A stretch of 64,000 nucleotides of DNA from Talaromyces rugulosus. Taxonomy: Eukaryota > Ascomycota > Eurotiomycetes > Eurotiales > Trichocomaceae. Position 1 is the stretch's first letter. Each line of letters opens with the position of its first letter. The notes beneath the pieces are model-generated. The model was not told the origin of the DNA. It saw only the letters and a list, made by a program, of their open reading frames with translations, and made no database searches. The DNA is taken from contig NC_049565.1 in the NCBI RefSeq assembly GCF_013368755.1, positions 4,402,001 to 4,466,000 on the forward strand, given 5' to 3'. Shown here piece after piece: positions 53,401 through 64,000 of the stretch. The position numbers were made by a program, and so were the translations under genes.

Positions 53401-53663
53401 AGACGGTGAGGGAAGCAAAGGCATTGGCATCGACGGTGTAAAGTATTCTATAGATTCCAAGTCCATTAGTATGACATTTCAAAGAAGAGAGCAAATTGAC
53501 AGTCAGCCTCGGCGAAGCTAGAGGATACGCACTTTTGTATTACGTCGATAGGCAACCGCTGGAAGGCATCACCTCCTCGCCCGGCCTCGACATTATCGGC
53601 GCCAACATGAGAGCTATTTGGGCTGGGCGTTTCGTGGGTTTGGCCCGGTGTTTCTTGATTCAT
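50459..53663 (-). CDS. F-box protein with beta-propeller and C-terminal CaaX box
   Basis: Model complement(join(50459..53447, 53533..53663)); 1039 residues. The intron (GTGCGT...CTATAG) lies inside the F-box, DAFQRLPIDVIQK|ILYTVDANAFASLTVLNQQWRKASD (about 32-70), so both exons are needed. About residues 120-420 form repeated beta-strand units of WD40-like type (LKFSFSANGHILLCLSSSRICVIDL, LALAPNGNVLGIAYDGSIEVYAL, LAFSSDGAFLLGSSL). The second half is disordered and rich in Ser, Pro, Arg and Gln (e.g. RRWSIRRPTT). The last four residues are C-I-V-M followed by the stop, a CaaX box that predicts farnesylation and membrane attachment. F-box proteins link substrates to SCF ubiquitin ligases; the target is unknown. 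Prenylated F-box proteins are known in animals (FBXL2/FBXL20), but I know of none with this architecture. Confidence 0.82.
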
Positions 53664-55013
53664 GATAATAACAAGCTGTAGTTGGCCTACATCTGCTGCC
53701 GGTCTAGAACTCGCTGATTCCAACACACAGGACGAGGCAGTGGCTCACAGCCATGCATTGTGTCAAATCGGTAGTTCTGGCTGCTCACAACATGTCCAGG
53801 ACATTGGAGCGACAGGGCACGGAAACAAAAATCTGTATGGCGATCTGGAAGTTCTGGTGTGCTCCTAACTCAAAACGTGCCCCAGTTTGCGTGCGTCCGA
53901 CGACTACTAAGCAACGTGATGCGGGGATCAAGCGACGGGACGAATGCAGATTGGGTGGAAACTGGAGAGCAGGTGTCTAGCATAGAACAAGCACACAAGG
54001 TCCAACAGTGAGCAGGCGCATGCTAACAAGTAAGTTGGTGACGACTGGCAGAGAGCAGCTTGGAGACGCACGCACGCTTGACGAATTAGTTCGCCTGCTT
54101 GTGGGCGCGGGTCGATATGGACACGGCGTCGTCGGCGTGGTATTTGCACCTAAAAATAGCAACAGCCCGCGGCTAGGGGGCAAGTGGACTAGCGCCACGA
54201 CCTTAGGGTCGGTCTAACCGGATAGGGAGATTTTGCTTTTCTTGGCGGACGATCATTCGTCGAAAGGGGCATTACCTTGATCGGGTCCTTTGACTCTTTT
54301 CATGTGAGAGGCTGAGACCTATTGCTTAGTGCTATTTACTAGTATTTAGCATAGTATTATTAGGTGCTGCTACTACTCCGCATTCCCTCGACTTGTATGG
54401 TAATTTGTATTACGTATCATGTGCCTGTCGACATGCCCAAGAAGATTGCTTCTATTTGCTATATGTTGACAGAATAACTAATAGATATAATTCTATTTCA
54501 GAGCATGAACAATGTTGTACGTATATAATTGCCAGATCTCCGTCGCTGCTTATATTATCCGCACCAATTATATCCCCTAGCTATTAATAATATCATTGCA
54601 AGCTTCTTAGTTCTCGGCCGGGTAATTTTTACCAAATTACCAAGGCCAATTTTGGTAGGATGACTAAGAGCTTAGTCATAGAACAAACTGCCGTGCATGC
54701 CGCTCGCCATTTGCCTGACCGCCCCTCCCCGCAATTTTGCATATCGAGATAGCCGGAGATCGGTATCGCAGTTCTCCAATTCGAGCCTCCTTTGGATTCC
54801 AGGTGACTACGACTGCCTAGACCTAGTGGAAGAGTGTCGCGTGCGCTACCAGTACCAATCGCTATCCGAATCGCCCACCGCCATGGCTTGAGCACTGCGG
54901 AATCCCTCTGATTGTGCTCACTGGGCCTTTTCTTTTCTTTTTTGTCTTTGTGCCTCTTTTTTTCTCTCTCTCTCCTTTCTTTCTTTACACAGAGTCAAGC
55001 GAAACAGCTCAGG
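53664..55013. other. Divergent intergenic region
   Basis: 1.35 kb between the F-box gene and the next Zn2Cys6 gene. Overlapping open frames of 60-75 codons at 53930-54220 lack protein-like features. A long pyrimidine tract (54928-54990, with CTTTT and TC repeats) precedes the ATG at 55014, as in many highly transcribed fungal genes. Confidence 0.5.
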
Positions 55014-57264
55014 ATGCCTCCGTCTGCCCCTACACCGAAAGTGCATCCTGGGGTCGTCAATGCCGGGTCGCGCCCTTATCGGTCTCACAAAGTCCGAGCA
55101 TGTGACCTGTGTCGCAAACGAAAATCGCGCTGCACCGTCGACATCCCCGGCCAATCCTGCGTCTTATGTCGAGTCCAAGGAGCCGATTGTCACTATCAAG
55201 AAGACTCCTTTGAAGATTCTCAGCTTCTTGAAGCAGAGGGGAGACAATCCCCCTCGCGGTCTTATGCGGGGAACAAGAGAAAGCGAGGGTCCCAATTGAA
55301 TTCGCAGGATGTCGAGGATACCGCAGAGCCAATGCCTGATACTGGGAATGGACCAACATCCTTCGGTGTCTCACGTGAAGCCCGTGATGGAAATCGTGTG
55401 CGCAAGACTAGCGAGGACGGTCAGAATGAATCGGTGCTCATCGTTGGGCCTGTCGCCGCAGAAGATGCCCAAGTGATCGAGAAATTCCTACCCTCAGAGC
55501 AGTCCAACAAATCGGTAGAGACAGCCAACAAACCGTACAATGTTTATTCAAGCGACCCGCGGAAGCCCATTCTATATACGAAAGTGTCACGGCGAAGGCA
55601 GGGTGTGCGCCTAGGATTTCCTCCAGGGGAAAATCAAAAAGAGATTCTTGAGCAAATTTTGGGGCCACACAAAGACGAACTAGTAAGACTGTACGTCTAA
55701 TCCAATTCCGGCCAAATAATCCTTTGATCTAACACTTCACGTCAGCTTTTTGGATCGGTTCAACGTCGCCTTCCCTGTCTTTGACGGTCATGCCTTTTGG
55801 GAAGCCTACGCCTCAGGATCAGAGGAAGAGCCGGCGACTACACTGTTGTGCCATGTTTATGCTATGGCTCTCGTCTACTGGAAACATATGCCTAAACTTG
55901 CTCGCCATCCTAAGCCCGATGTCCGCTATGCGATTAACTTGACTGTTGCAGCACTACACGAAGATTATTCCGCACCTGGACTGTCAACAGTTAGCGCGGC
56001 ATTGCTTGATCTTACCGGTCGACCTATTTTTTCCATGACTGGTAATGCGATTAGTTGCGGGCGTTTGGTCTCACTTGCGCATTGTCTGGGCCTTAACAGA
56101 GACCCCAGCCATTGGAAAATTCCACTTTCGGACAAGAAACAACGGATTAGGTTGTGGTGGGGGGTTGTTATCCATGATCGCTGGGGAAGCTTCGGTCATG
56201 GGGTCCCTCCTCAGATTTCAAAGATTCAATATGATGTCCCCTTGCCTAGTGTGGAGGTTCTAGTGACTCAGCCGAGGGCTACATCCCAACACGTTCGCGC
56301 GGCACATTGCCATATCTCTCTCTGCCGCTTGACGGAGATCTTGGGAGAGCTACTTCCACTCGTGTATCAACTACAGACGAAGCCGAGCCGTGAAACCTCT
56401 AAGAAAATTCGACACATACGAACTGATCTCGACACATGGGAGGATGCGTTACCCGAATGGTTACGCGCCCCTATACAGAATCCAGAAACTCCGGCTGGTG
56501 GTGTTAGCAGCCTACACTTGGCATTTCTTGCAGTCAAGATGCTTGTTTGTCGGGTAGAATTACACGTGAGCTTTTCGGCCCAGCTTTCTAAAGTGGTATG
56601 CTCATAAAATTGTTACAGGAGATAAACAACACGGAGAACGATCAGCCGGATGCGCGCCGATACTTCCAGACTGAACTTCGAAAGGCTGCTGAAGAGATTG
56701 TTCACTTCATGTCTTCATTGCAGAGCGCAAATTTTAGAGAGTTCTGGTTACCATGTGCGTATAAAAGATACTTTTTAGGCCAGCAAATCGCAAATACTAA
56801 TACCGCTTCTAGATAGCGCATTTCATCTTACCTCGACAGCAACGCTACTTGTGCGCTGCGCGTTGGAGACAACCGACCAAGAAGTTGCCCGATCATGTAT
56901 GACTAATGTTGATAATCTGCGTTCGCTCTTGCGACGAGTGCGTGATGAAGAGGACTGGGATGTGGCGGATATGTGTCTTGATCATTGTGAACGTATCCTG
57001 AACAGGTACCCCGAAATTAGCACGATAACCAGCATGAATCCCCCGAACGGCCACCACCCGGAGGAGCAGCCCCTTGGAGGTGGCATGGACGAGACATTGG
57101 CCATGACACCGGCTGCCATTATTCTGCCCGAGACGACAACCAATAACGATATCGTTGAAGATATGATGTCAATATCGGGAACGTTTGGTACGATGGATGG
57201 TTTCCCTTTCGATATGACCGGGATATGGGATGTCTCTGGAATTCAGGACGTGAATTTTACCTGA
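55014..57264 (+). CDS. Zn2Cys6 transcription factor with fungal-specific (MHR) domain
   Basis: Model join(55014..55690, 55746..56565, 56619..56754, 56813..57264); 2085 bases, 694 residues. The zinc cluster near the N-terminus (HKVRACDLCRKRKSRC, then CVLC and C; Cys 30, 33, 40, 49, 52, 59) is followed by basic, disordered sequence (GNKRKRG). The MHR begins after intron 1 with FLDRFNVAFPVFDGHAFWEAY and contains SAALLDLTGRP, GRLVSLAHCLGLNRDPSHWKIP and RIRLWWGVVIHDRWGSFGHG. The order resembles regulators of carbon-source and cuticle/polymer breakdown genes (xylanolytic/FacB/Lac9-like subgroup), but no orthologue is recognised. The C-terminal exon is acidic (DDMMS-like EDMMSISGTFGTMDGFPFD), a likely activation region. 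Introns are 52-58 bases and all joins keep the MHR continuous. Confidence 0.85.
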
Positions 57265-58308
57265 AGATTCTACGTACGGCAGCTTGGTGCCATACTCAGG
57301 CTAGAAGACATACCACGGTCTATCGATTGTACTTTGGCGAGTGCAATACAGCCATCAATGCCTCGCATCACATCGGCTATTCGGACCAAACATGGGTGTA
57401 TCCATCCTATTCCACCAGCAAGGAATCCGAGCCACTTCTTGCTATCCTATGCGTGTCAGGATTTGGCTTCAATCAACGTTACTGAAACGGCGAACAACTC
57501 CCTGAGGTGGACTGGTGCCTGACACCTCCCCCACCCAGGGCCAGAAAATCTTTCTGGGGGAAATCGACAATCCATCTCACTGTACGATAAGACAGACTCC
57601 CGTTCACCCGGATTCAGCATTCTTTTCCTGTATATATTCAACATGTAACACAGCAATTTTTTATTTTTTTGTTTGAAACGGTCGACTTTGACTGTGCTTC
57701 ATGTTTTACAATTTCATAGACTATCAGCCACCTCATGACTAGATAAAAATATTTACACTGTCAGGTTACTTTAAAACAATTAACAAACATCTAATAACTT
57801 TTTAAAATAATCTGGAAAATAATAATAACGCAAGACTAGTTCTTGCCTGCGTGGATTGTTAGAATCTTCAGGACTATTGCTTATAAATGGACTTACCTCG
57901 ATAATACGATCCTCACTTGTACTGGCAATAATAATCCGTAGACAGAGGGAAAAGGCCTCGATACAAGGGATTCCTCGATACACCGACCGTGGCTTGTACC
58001 CGGGTCTTACCAAGTCAGTACGGTCTAGCCCTAGAATCACCGCATATGGCAAAGATTGGCGGGGCGGTTTTTACCGGAAATGGCAAGTATTTAACCACAA
58101 ACAGCATAAAGCAAGGATTAATTACGCAGCCAGTGTAAGCGAGGGAAGTGTGAGTCACTTGCCGAAAAATACAGTACAAAATCCTCACAGAGAGCCCTTC
58201 TTTCCCGCGGAATTGACCTGCTTCCATTCGTCTCTGTTCAACACTTCCCCGACAAACCCAACAGCTTACAGCAGATCATATCTATATTTACAAGCGCCAA
58301 TTAGAACG
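57265..58308. other. Intergenic, regulator 3' UTR and threonine aldolase promoter
   Basis: No gene called. An open frame from 57856 runs in frame into the aldolase ATG but has no conserved content, so it is treated as leader. AT-rich at 57640-57860. Confidence 0.5.
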
Positions 58309-59842
58309 ATGGCTCCGAGCATCAACGATATTCTTCCAGAGCAGTATGCTCCGTTGGAAGTGAAGAGTTTGAAATCGCGCGATTTGAGGCCCTCGGATGA
58401 GTCGAGCGAGGGTCAAACCGAGCGCGGGGCTGTTGGTGGCTATGATGCTACCAGCGCTCCAAATGTGCAGGAAATGCCTCTGTTTAATATGCCATCGATG
58501 CAGAAGCTCCGGCAGGCTCAGTGGCGAGTTGAGCATGATTTCCGGTCTGATACTGTCACGGTGCCCACGGTGAACATGATGCAGGTGTGTAAAAATTGCC
58601 CCTCATTGCAATGCCCGAGAGAGAAAAAAAAAATCCCAACCTCAACCCTCAAACACTATAAAAACATATCACTGACATCAGAATTCAAGGCGATGATCGA
58701 ATCCTCGTTTCAAGATGACATGTACGATGCCGAAGGAGACGAATCAGTCAACCGCCTCCAAGACCGACTCGTCGAATTGACCGGAAAAGAAGCGGCGATG
58801 TGGGCTCTGTCCGGTACAATGGGAAACCAGATATGCCTTCGGAATCATCTGACACAACCACCTCACTCGGTACTTCTTGACCACCGGGCTCATGTACACT
58901 GTTGGGAGTCGGGTGCCTTGCCGGTCATGTCACAGGCATCTGTTACTCAAGTTCATCCCAAGAATGGGCTTCATCTGACAGTAGAAGATGTCAAAAAACA
59001 CATCATTGCGGATGGCAATAGTAAGTGTCCTTTTCGAGCCTTTAGAGCAAACAGTATCATGAAATTAACTTCTTGCTAGTTCACTTCCCCCCAACTCGTG
59101 TCGTTTCTCTAGAAAACTCTTTAAGTGGCACAATTCTACCTCTCAAAGATGCCAAGGAGATCTCCGAGTTTGTCCGTAATTATCCCGTTGAAGAAGGACA
59201 ACGTCCCATTGCTATGCACCTGGATGGTGCTCGTTTATTTGATGCCATTGCGGCTGAAGGTGTCGACTTGAAAGAATACTGTGCATGCTTTGACTCTATT
59301 AGTATCTGTCTTGCAAAGGGTCTTGGTGCCCCTATGGGCAGCGTCATAGTTGGTTCGAAGAAATTTATCAACCGCGCCAAGTATTTCCGTAAGATGTTTG
59401 GTGGAGGTACAAGACAGGTATGCTTCCTTTTTTTCCTGTGTCCTTGATCGCCTTTACTAATGAAATAAAAATCCAGCCCGGAATGATGGCTGCTGCTGCT
59501 CTGAGTTCCATCGAATATACAATGCCCTTACTTCCCCGAGTCCATGCCCTAACCCGGCAGACGGCCGAATCATTACGCAAAGTTGGATATACGATTTCGC
59601 TGCCCGTCCAGACGAACATGATTGTTCTCGATCTCGAGAACGACGGGATTCCGCCGGCTGCTTTTGTCGACTACGGGAAACGTGCTGAAGTGTCGCTGTT
59701 CCCCACTGGCCGGCTGGTGTTTCATCATCAGATTTCGCCAGAAGCTGCTGCAAAGCTTGTTAATGCGTTGACGCGGCTGATGGAAGATAAGAATGCTGGC
59801 GTAGCCTTGGAGACTCGCAAGGTTACTGGCGGTTATATTTAG
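58309..59842 (+). CDS. gly1: L-threonine aldolase (PLP-dependent)
   Basis: Cleaves threonine/allo-threonine to glycine and acetaldehyde, a main glycine source in fungi. Model join(58309..58584, 58690..59020, 59080..59417, 59477..59842), 436 residues. The core begins at HDFRSDTVTVPTVNMMQ. Landmarks: DDMYDAEGDESVNRLQDRLVEL, SGTMGNQICLRNHL, LDHRAHVHCWESGA with the aromatic-stacking His, MHLDGARLFDA, and ICLAKGLGAPMGS with the PLP Lys (about 282). The C-terminal domain ends TRLMED. About 75 residues before the core are unlike yeast Gly1 and could be a fungal N-terminal extension. Intron 1 (58585-58689) has no stop and is 105 bases, so retention would add 35 residues. The AAG acceptor at 58687-58689 is chosen because a CAG at 58678-58680 would break the frame. 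Confidence 0.92.
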
Positions 59843-60001
59843 AAACATTTGAATTTGTTCATTGTTTATGATTGTCAATATTTCAAGTTCTATTGCGCTG
59901 CATCTGTCTATATATATAAACGCTTCAATATAATAATAACTACGTTACGAATCATTTCACATATACATACTCTAGCGAGTCGGGGACAACCCACTAGTAG
60001 G
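59843..60001. terminator. Convergent 3' ends (threonine aldolase / F-box-like gene)
   Basis: A 159-base AT-rich spacer with TATATATAAACG near 59910 and TAATAATAA near 59932. It must hold the 3' ends of two convergent transcripts, which probably overlap. Confidence 0.4.
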
Positions 60002-60889
60002 TCAACACGATACAAGGCTAACTTCCTTTGAGCCTGCGTGGTCAGTATCCGTCACAGGGTCAGGCTGCCCAGACCCTTTGCTAATAACACGGCCGTTGTC
60101 ATCCTCCCAATCATTCCAGCCACGTTCCGGGCCCCAATGGATCTTTTGGCCAGCTGTGCGAACCTCGGATAGGAGACGTCTCATCAAAGCTCCATTCTTC
60201 TGAACGGACGGCCAAGCGTCGAATTCCACGTGACCCAGGTTTGGAAGCTGCTCCAAAATCTGATGAACCAATTCACCAGCAAATCCAGTGTAAAAGTCAT
60301 TGGATACCCTAAATCCTTCAAACACGGGATGTGATGGGTCGCATTGAATGAAGATTTTGAATATTTTCACGCCAGTCATTTGTGTCAACCCCAAACGGCT
60401 GATCTTCCATGATTTTGGCGGGGCAGTCCAGCTTGATCCTAGGATCAACTCGATTTTGCCTATCAGAGGCCGGTAGGAACTCCCCAGAGCAGACAGTGTC
60501 GGCTGGCGCGAGTAGTCCTGGATCGGAAACACCCGGAATGTCTGGACCGAGTAGAAGAGCGCGGCGGCTTCGTCATGGAGACGCCGGGATGCAAGGAAAA
60601 GAGAAAGGCGATGGGAAAGCGGTGCCAACGGTTTATTCTTGGAAGATGATCCCACATTGCCGCTTGGGCGGGCAGACGCCTTCCGTCGTGAACTGAAAAG
60701 AACAAATCCGTATATTTTCAGCCGGATCTCCGACGGCAGATCGAAGAAACGAAAAGGCAAAAAAACAACCTCCGTGTCCGAGAGCTCATCCTCGTCAATA
60801 TCGTTAGTGGCAGCGGGGTCGTCTTGGTGGTGACTGGCCGGTTGGTCTCCGAGCGAGAGTTTGTCCAGATCTGCTACCAGGGCAGCCAT
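60002..60889 (-). CDS. F-box/2EXR-like protein, unknown
   Basis: Intronless, 295 residues from the ATG at 60889 (MAALVADLDKLSLGDQPAS); a start eight codons upstream (60913) is also possible. After an acidic N-terminus, FRFFDLPSEIRLKIYGFVLFSSRR (about 45-68) matches the short F-box-related '2EXR' segment common in fungal proteins. A region with LSLFLASRRLHDEAAALFYSVQTFRVFP follows, the usual continuation in that family. The C-terminal half (LPNLGHVEFDAWPSVQKNGA) has no recognised domain. These proteins are numerous in ascomycetes and mostly uncharacterised. Whether the segment binds Skp1 is unknown. It converges with threonine aldolase. Confidence 0.75.
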   Translation of the reverse strand: MAALVADLDKLSLGDQPASHHQDDPAATNDIDEDELSDTEVVFLPFRFFDLPSEIRLKIYGFVLFSSRRKASARPSGNVGSSSKNKPLAPLSHRLSLFLASRRLHDEAAALFYSVQTFRVFPIQDYSRQPTLSALGSSYRPLIGKIELILGSSWTAPPKSWKISRLGLTQMTGVKIFKIFIQCDPSHPVFEGFRVSNDFYTGFAGELVHQILEQLPNLGHVEFDAWPSVQKNGALMRRLLSEVRTAGQKIHWGPERGWNDWEDDNGRVISKGSGQPDPVTDTDHAGSKEVSLVSC

Positions 60890-61482
60890 TTGTGTGTGTG
60901 TTATCCTTGGCAATTGTACGCGCCTTCAGTAGTGTAGTCATGGGAGATAAGTAGGAAACTGTTCATTGCATGGTTTTATTCACTCGGGTAGACAAGAAGA
61001 AGACTAGATTAAAAGCATGGTGGCACGGAATGTGTCTCGCATACGGGGCTGTACAGCTCACAGGAGGCCTAGCTGCCGCTCTTGGGTGCGAGATAGAAGC
61101 AAATTCATGAGTCTGCCCAGCTAATACAACCCGGCATCCACGGAGGAATGGAGGTGAAGGGTCAAATTTGTGCGCTGGGTTATTCAACTTTCTTTGTTAG
61201 AGAAAAGAAGAAAGAAGGAGAAGAGAAAATCGGCGGCGACGGAATTTAAAGCGAGGCTTGGCACGGGCCGGTGTTGACCCGGACCGGGCGCTTGCTTGGC
61301 TTCTTTTCCCATGACGCTTGGTCCGAAGCTGCCAATCCGGCAATTTTTTATGGGACAAGACAGCCAACAAGCCAGACCTCCTGCGAACCACGTCCCTCGC
61401 GCCCCCGGGCCTGATAAATTATTACTGTACAGGCACGACTGCTCTCGCCAGAATTAGATGCGCCTTTTGAGATCCACATACC
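60890..61482. promoter_or_regulatory. Divergent promoter region (F-box-like gene / TIM50)
   Basis: No gene seen. Open frames of 64-74 codons on the minus strand lack features. It should hold both promoters; a GC-rich stretch at 61255-61300 and CGCGCCCCCGGGCC around 61398 lie upstream of TIM50. Confidence 0.5.
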
Positions 61483-63148
61483 ATGCTTAGTCGCGCCATT
61501 CTGCCGCTGGCAAGGGCCCGGCCAGTGCCCTCCTCAGCTCTCCGAGTGCCCATCATCACATCCAGCCCGAGTTTCCGGTCATATGCCCAGAACAAGAAGC
61601 CTCGAACCCCATATGTCCTTCCTGGCCAGAAGCTGAAAAAGGATCAGGCCACGCCCAAGCCAAACAGCAAAAACGCCCAGTCGAATGCCCCTAAAAATGC
61701 TTCCTCAGAGCCATCGTCTGAGCCCGATATTTCTCCTGAGCAACCCGAATTCGACACGGTTGCTCAAGAAAAACAAAAGCAAGACAAACCCCAGAAACAA
61801 CAACCTCTTCCAGATTTGACTCAGGGTATCCCATCCACATTGGGAGCAGAGCTTGACGCCGCGCGCAAAGGCCGCCCTGTGAGCTCCCTCAACTTGACGG
61901 AAGACCCATCTCACCACGAAGAATACGAAGAGAAAGATTCTGGTGACAGGTCCAACAGTGCTTACGAGTCGTCCTTGGATCGCCGAAGAGCCCGTGTTGC
62001 CAAGGTGATGTATGCGATAATACTCGGTGCCGGTGCTGGTGGAACATTGTATTTGGGTCGCAATTGGGACTCCGATGAGGAAGCAAGGTTTCACAAAGAC
62101 GCTCCATCCGGATGGGGCGTCGGGCTTTTCTGGGATCGTATCAAGGCCCGTTTGGACGGCCTCACCAGCTACTACAAGGACCCTGCTTTTGAGAAATTGC
62201 TCCCTGATGAGGACGAAACGCAGAGACAACCTTACACTTTGGTATTGAGTTTGGAAGACCTCTTGGTCTTCAGCGAATGGACAAGAGAACATGGTTGGCG
62301 AGTTGCCAAGCGACCTGGCGTCGACTACTTTTTGCGTTATCTCAACCAGTATTACGAACTGGTTCTCTTCACCAGCGTTCCTAGCATGATGGCAGATCAA
62401 GTTTTGCGGAAACTAGACCCTTTCCGAATCATTCGATGGCCCCTGTTCCGTGAGGCGACTAAATACAAGGACGGAGAATATGTCAAGGTTTGATGGCACA
62501 AAAATCTCTTTCAGAATGCATGAAGACTAACCCGAGTTTTTTTTTCAGGACCTTTCATACTTGAACCGCGATCTTTCCAAAGTCATTCTTGTCGACACCG
62601 TTCCTGGCCATGCCCGCGAGCAACCAGAAAACGCCATCATACTCCCCAAGTGGAAAGGAGATAACAAGGACAAGTCCCTTGTTGCTCTGATTCCATTCTT
62701 GGAATACGTGGCTGGAATGAACGTCGAAGACGTGCGCCCAGTCATCAAGTCCTTCGAGGGAACATTCATTCCTGCCGAGTTCGCCATCCGAGAAAAGAAA
62801 ATGCGCGAAAAGTTCCAGCAACAACTAGAGGAGGAGCGAAAGAGCCGTCCTCATCGCGGTGTCGGTGGCCTGGCTTCCATGCTAGGCCTGAAGCCACAAA
62901 GCGCGCTTGACGGCCAGAGCTCGATGGCCGATGGTTTGGAACAGGGCAAGATGCTCTGGGATCAAATCAGAGAGCGTGGCCAGCAGAACTACGAAATGAT
63001 GGAGAAGGAGATCCGTGAGAACGGTGAAACATGGCTGAAGATGATGGCTGAGGAAGAAGAAAAAGCACGCGATGAACAAATGAAGAGCATGAGGGGCAGC
63101 TTCACCAGCTTCTTTGGTGCCAGTGAATCCGGTGATGGGAAGAAATAA
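61483..63148 (+). CDS. tim50: TIM50, receptor subunit of the mitochondrial TIM23 translocase
   Basis: Inner-membrane receptor that takes presequence proteins from TOM to TIM23. Model join(61483..62487, 62549..63148); 534 residues. The presequence-like start MLSRAILPLARARPVPSSALR is followed by a Gln/Lys/Pro-rich matrix stretch. One membrane helix (VMYAIILGAGAGGTLYLG, about 175-193) comes next, then the intermembrane-space FCP1-like domain (TLVLSLEDLLVFSEWTREHGWRVAKRPGVDYFL, LVLFTSVPSMMADQVL, KDLSYLNRDLSKVILVD). The phosphatase DxDx(T/V) signature is degenerate (SLEDL), as in known Tim50, so it is non-catalytic. The C-terminus is helical and charged (MMEKEIRENGETWLKMMAEEEEKARDE). The intron has donor GTTTGA, a weaker form, and a T-rich acceptor; phase and domain continuity support it. 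Confidence 0.94.
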
Positions 63149-63676
63149 AGCGAGGAAATATAAAAACCTCCAAAACAAAGACACATCCCCTCTCGACAAA
63201 CTGACTATTTGACAAGGTGGGAAAAAAACAAGAGCCAAATTTACATCTTTTTGCACTTGTTTTTCCCCCCCTCCCCCTTTACTTCGTTCCAACATTTCAT
63301 CATTGACGAACTACTTATTTCTCTAATCATGTTTTAACCATGTTTTTCTTGTCTCCTCTTTTTTGCCCATATTTCTTGTATGTTGTTTTTATTGAAGTGC
63401 ATTCTCAGGGGGGTTACTGCATCTACTGTTGTCCTTGTTGGTTTTCATAGACCCGTCCGGCCTTTTTCTTCATCTTAACTCGTGGACGCAAAATTGGGTG
63501 TTTTTTCTTTCAAAAAGATGTACAGTAACGGGCGTGATTTTGAATATGACATATATTGTAAACTCGATTGAACCAGCTAGAGCATTAAACTATTAGATGA
63601 TATTAAAGATATCGGGCTTTGTCACCATGCAAAGAATACATGTAATTTATTGCTCATACTATATCGCTAAGTAGGT
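63149..63676. other. Convergent intergenic region
   Basis: No gene seen. T- and C-rich 3' UTR of TIM50, then AT-rich sequence up to the stop of the next minus-strand gene. Confidence 0.55.
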
Positions 63677-64000
63677 CTATAGCTCTTCATCTACATCCAT
63701 GTTTTGGCCATTTTCTGTTTTCTTGCCATTAGCCACCCTGGCAACCGAAGACTCCTTATCGATCATTTGTCTCGACACGGCAACAATGTTGTCTTCGATC
63801 AGTTCTTGTCCGACGTCCTCGATGTCTAGACAGATGTTAGAGCTGAAAACAAAAACATACAGAATTATAGGGATACTCACGCTTCTTTGGATCGACCTTG
63901 CCCACATAGCGGGTCTTCAGCTGCTCCTTTGTCAAAGTCGATTCTTCCTTGACTCTCTTTTCATAGCCTTCAGCCAATTCTACCAGGCGTTGCATGCGCT
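63677..64000 (-). CDS. C-terminal fragment of an unrecognised protein (5' part beyond window)
   Basis: Two exons visible, complement(join(63677..63825, 63881..>64000)). The frame reads RMQRLVELAEGYEKRVKEES…KTRYVGKVDPKK before the intron, then HIEDVGQELIEDNIVAVSRQ and a lysine/acid tail ending MDVDEEL. The intron is GTGAGT...CTGTCTAG. The visible part is helical and charged. No domain is recognised; the pattern suits a nuclear or cytosolic complex subunit, but no function is assigned. The gene continues past base 64000. Confidence 0.6.

Noticed and set aside
53928..54217. Overlapping 60-75 codon frames on both strands
   Set aside because: Mutually overlapping GC-rich frames without protein-like features; likely chance openness.
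57856..58308. N-terminal extension of threonine aldolase in the upstream open frame
   Set aside because: The upstream codons show no constraint-like pattern and follow AT-rich leader; MAPSIND at 58309 is the better start.
1..64000. tRNA genes
   Set aside because: I looked for T-loop strings (GGTTCGANTCC and variants) on both strands and saw none with a matching acceptor stem; a scan with a covariance model would be decisive.

Overview
The window is nuclear DNA of a filamentous ascomycete, most likely an Aspergillus-like member of the Eurotiales. The evidence is short introns of 40-105 bases with GT...AG ends and CTAAC/CTGAC-type branch points, long pyrimidine-rich 5' leaders, several Zn2Cys6 regulators and a group III HAMP-repeat histidine kinase. 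Protein sequences such as the IMP dehydrogenase C-terminus read as Aspergillus-like. I saw no tRNA, rRNA, CRISPR array, viral gene or intact transposon. Splice joins were derived by hand from reading phase and splice motifs. The total coding length of every complete multi-exon model is a multiple of three, except that the 5' end of the Leu3-type regulator is open.

Layout. 0-5.4 kb holds housekeeping genes: the end of IMP dehydrogenase, a NUDT19-like Nudix hydrolase, ribosomal protein S21 and cytosolic Phe-tRNA synthetase alpha. 5.4-12.1 kb is a 2.6 kb leader followed by the NikA-type osmosensing and fungicide-target histidine kinase. 12.9-15.6 kb encodes a very unusual secreted Asp-Gly-Lys repeat protein. 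16.3-21.3 kb has a monocarboxylate-type MFS transporter and an 892-residue disordered protein. 23.9-26.1 kb is an Srk1/Rck2-type MAPK-activated kinase. 26.8-31.7 kb is an accessory-looking block: an FrsA-like alpha/beta hydrolase, a one-exon remnant of a CocE/NonD hydrolase and an eight-exon Zn2Cys6 regulator. 32.5-34.7 kb is an MFS sugar-type transporter with a 13-base micro-exon. 34.7-38.0 kb is gene-poor.

38.0-43.6 kb holds a small unknown protein, a photolyase, another unknown and a zinc-ribbon/F-box-like unknown. 43.9-46.5 kb is a Leu3/LeuB-type regulator. 47.5-49.8 kb is a GRDP (DUF1399) protein with a Gly/Cys tail. 50.5-53.7 kb is an F-box plus beta-propeller protein ending in a CaaX box. 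55.0-57.3 kb is a third Zn2Cys6 regulator. 58.3-64.0 kb holds threonine aldolase, an F-box/2EXR-like protein, TIM50 and the C-terminal end of an unrecognised gene.

How the genes relate. Most are independent monocistronic genes. Two belong to the same known pathway: the NikA kinase at the top of the HOG phosphorelay and the Srk1/Rck2 kinase downstream of the HOG MAPK, about 12 kb apart. The 26.8-31.7 kb block could be the remnant of a small catabolic or secondary-metabolism cluster. The most unusual locus is the Asp-Gly-Lys repeat gene at 12.9-15.6 kb, for which I know no described family.
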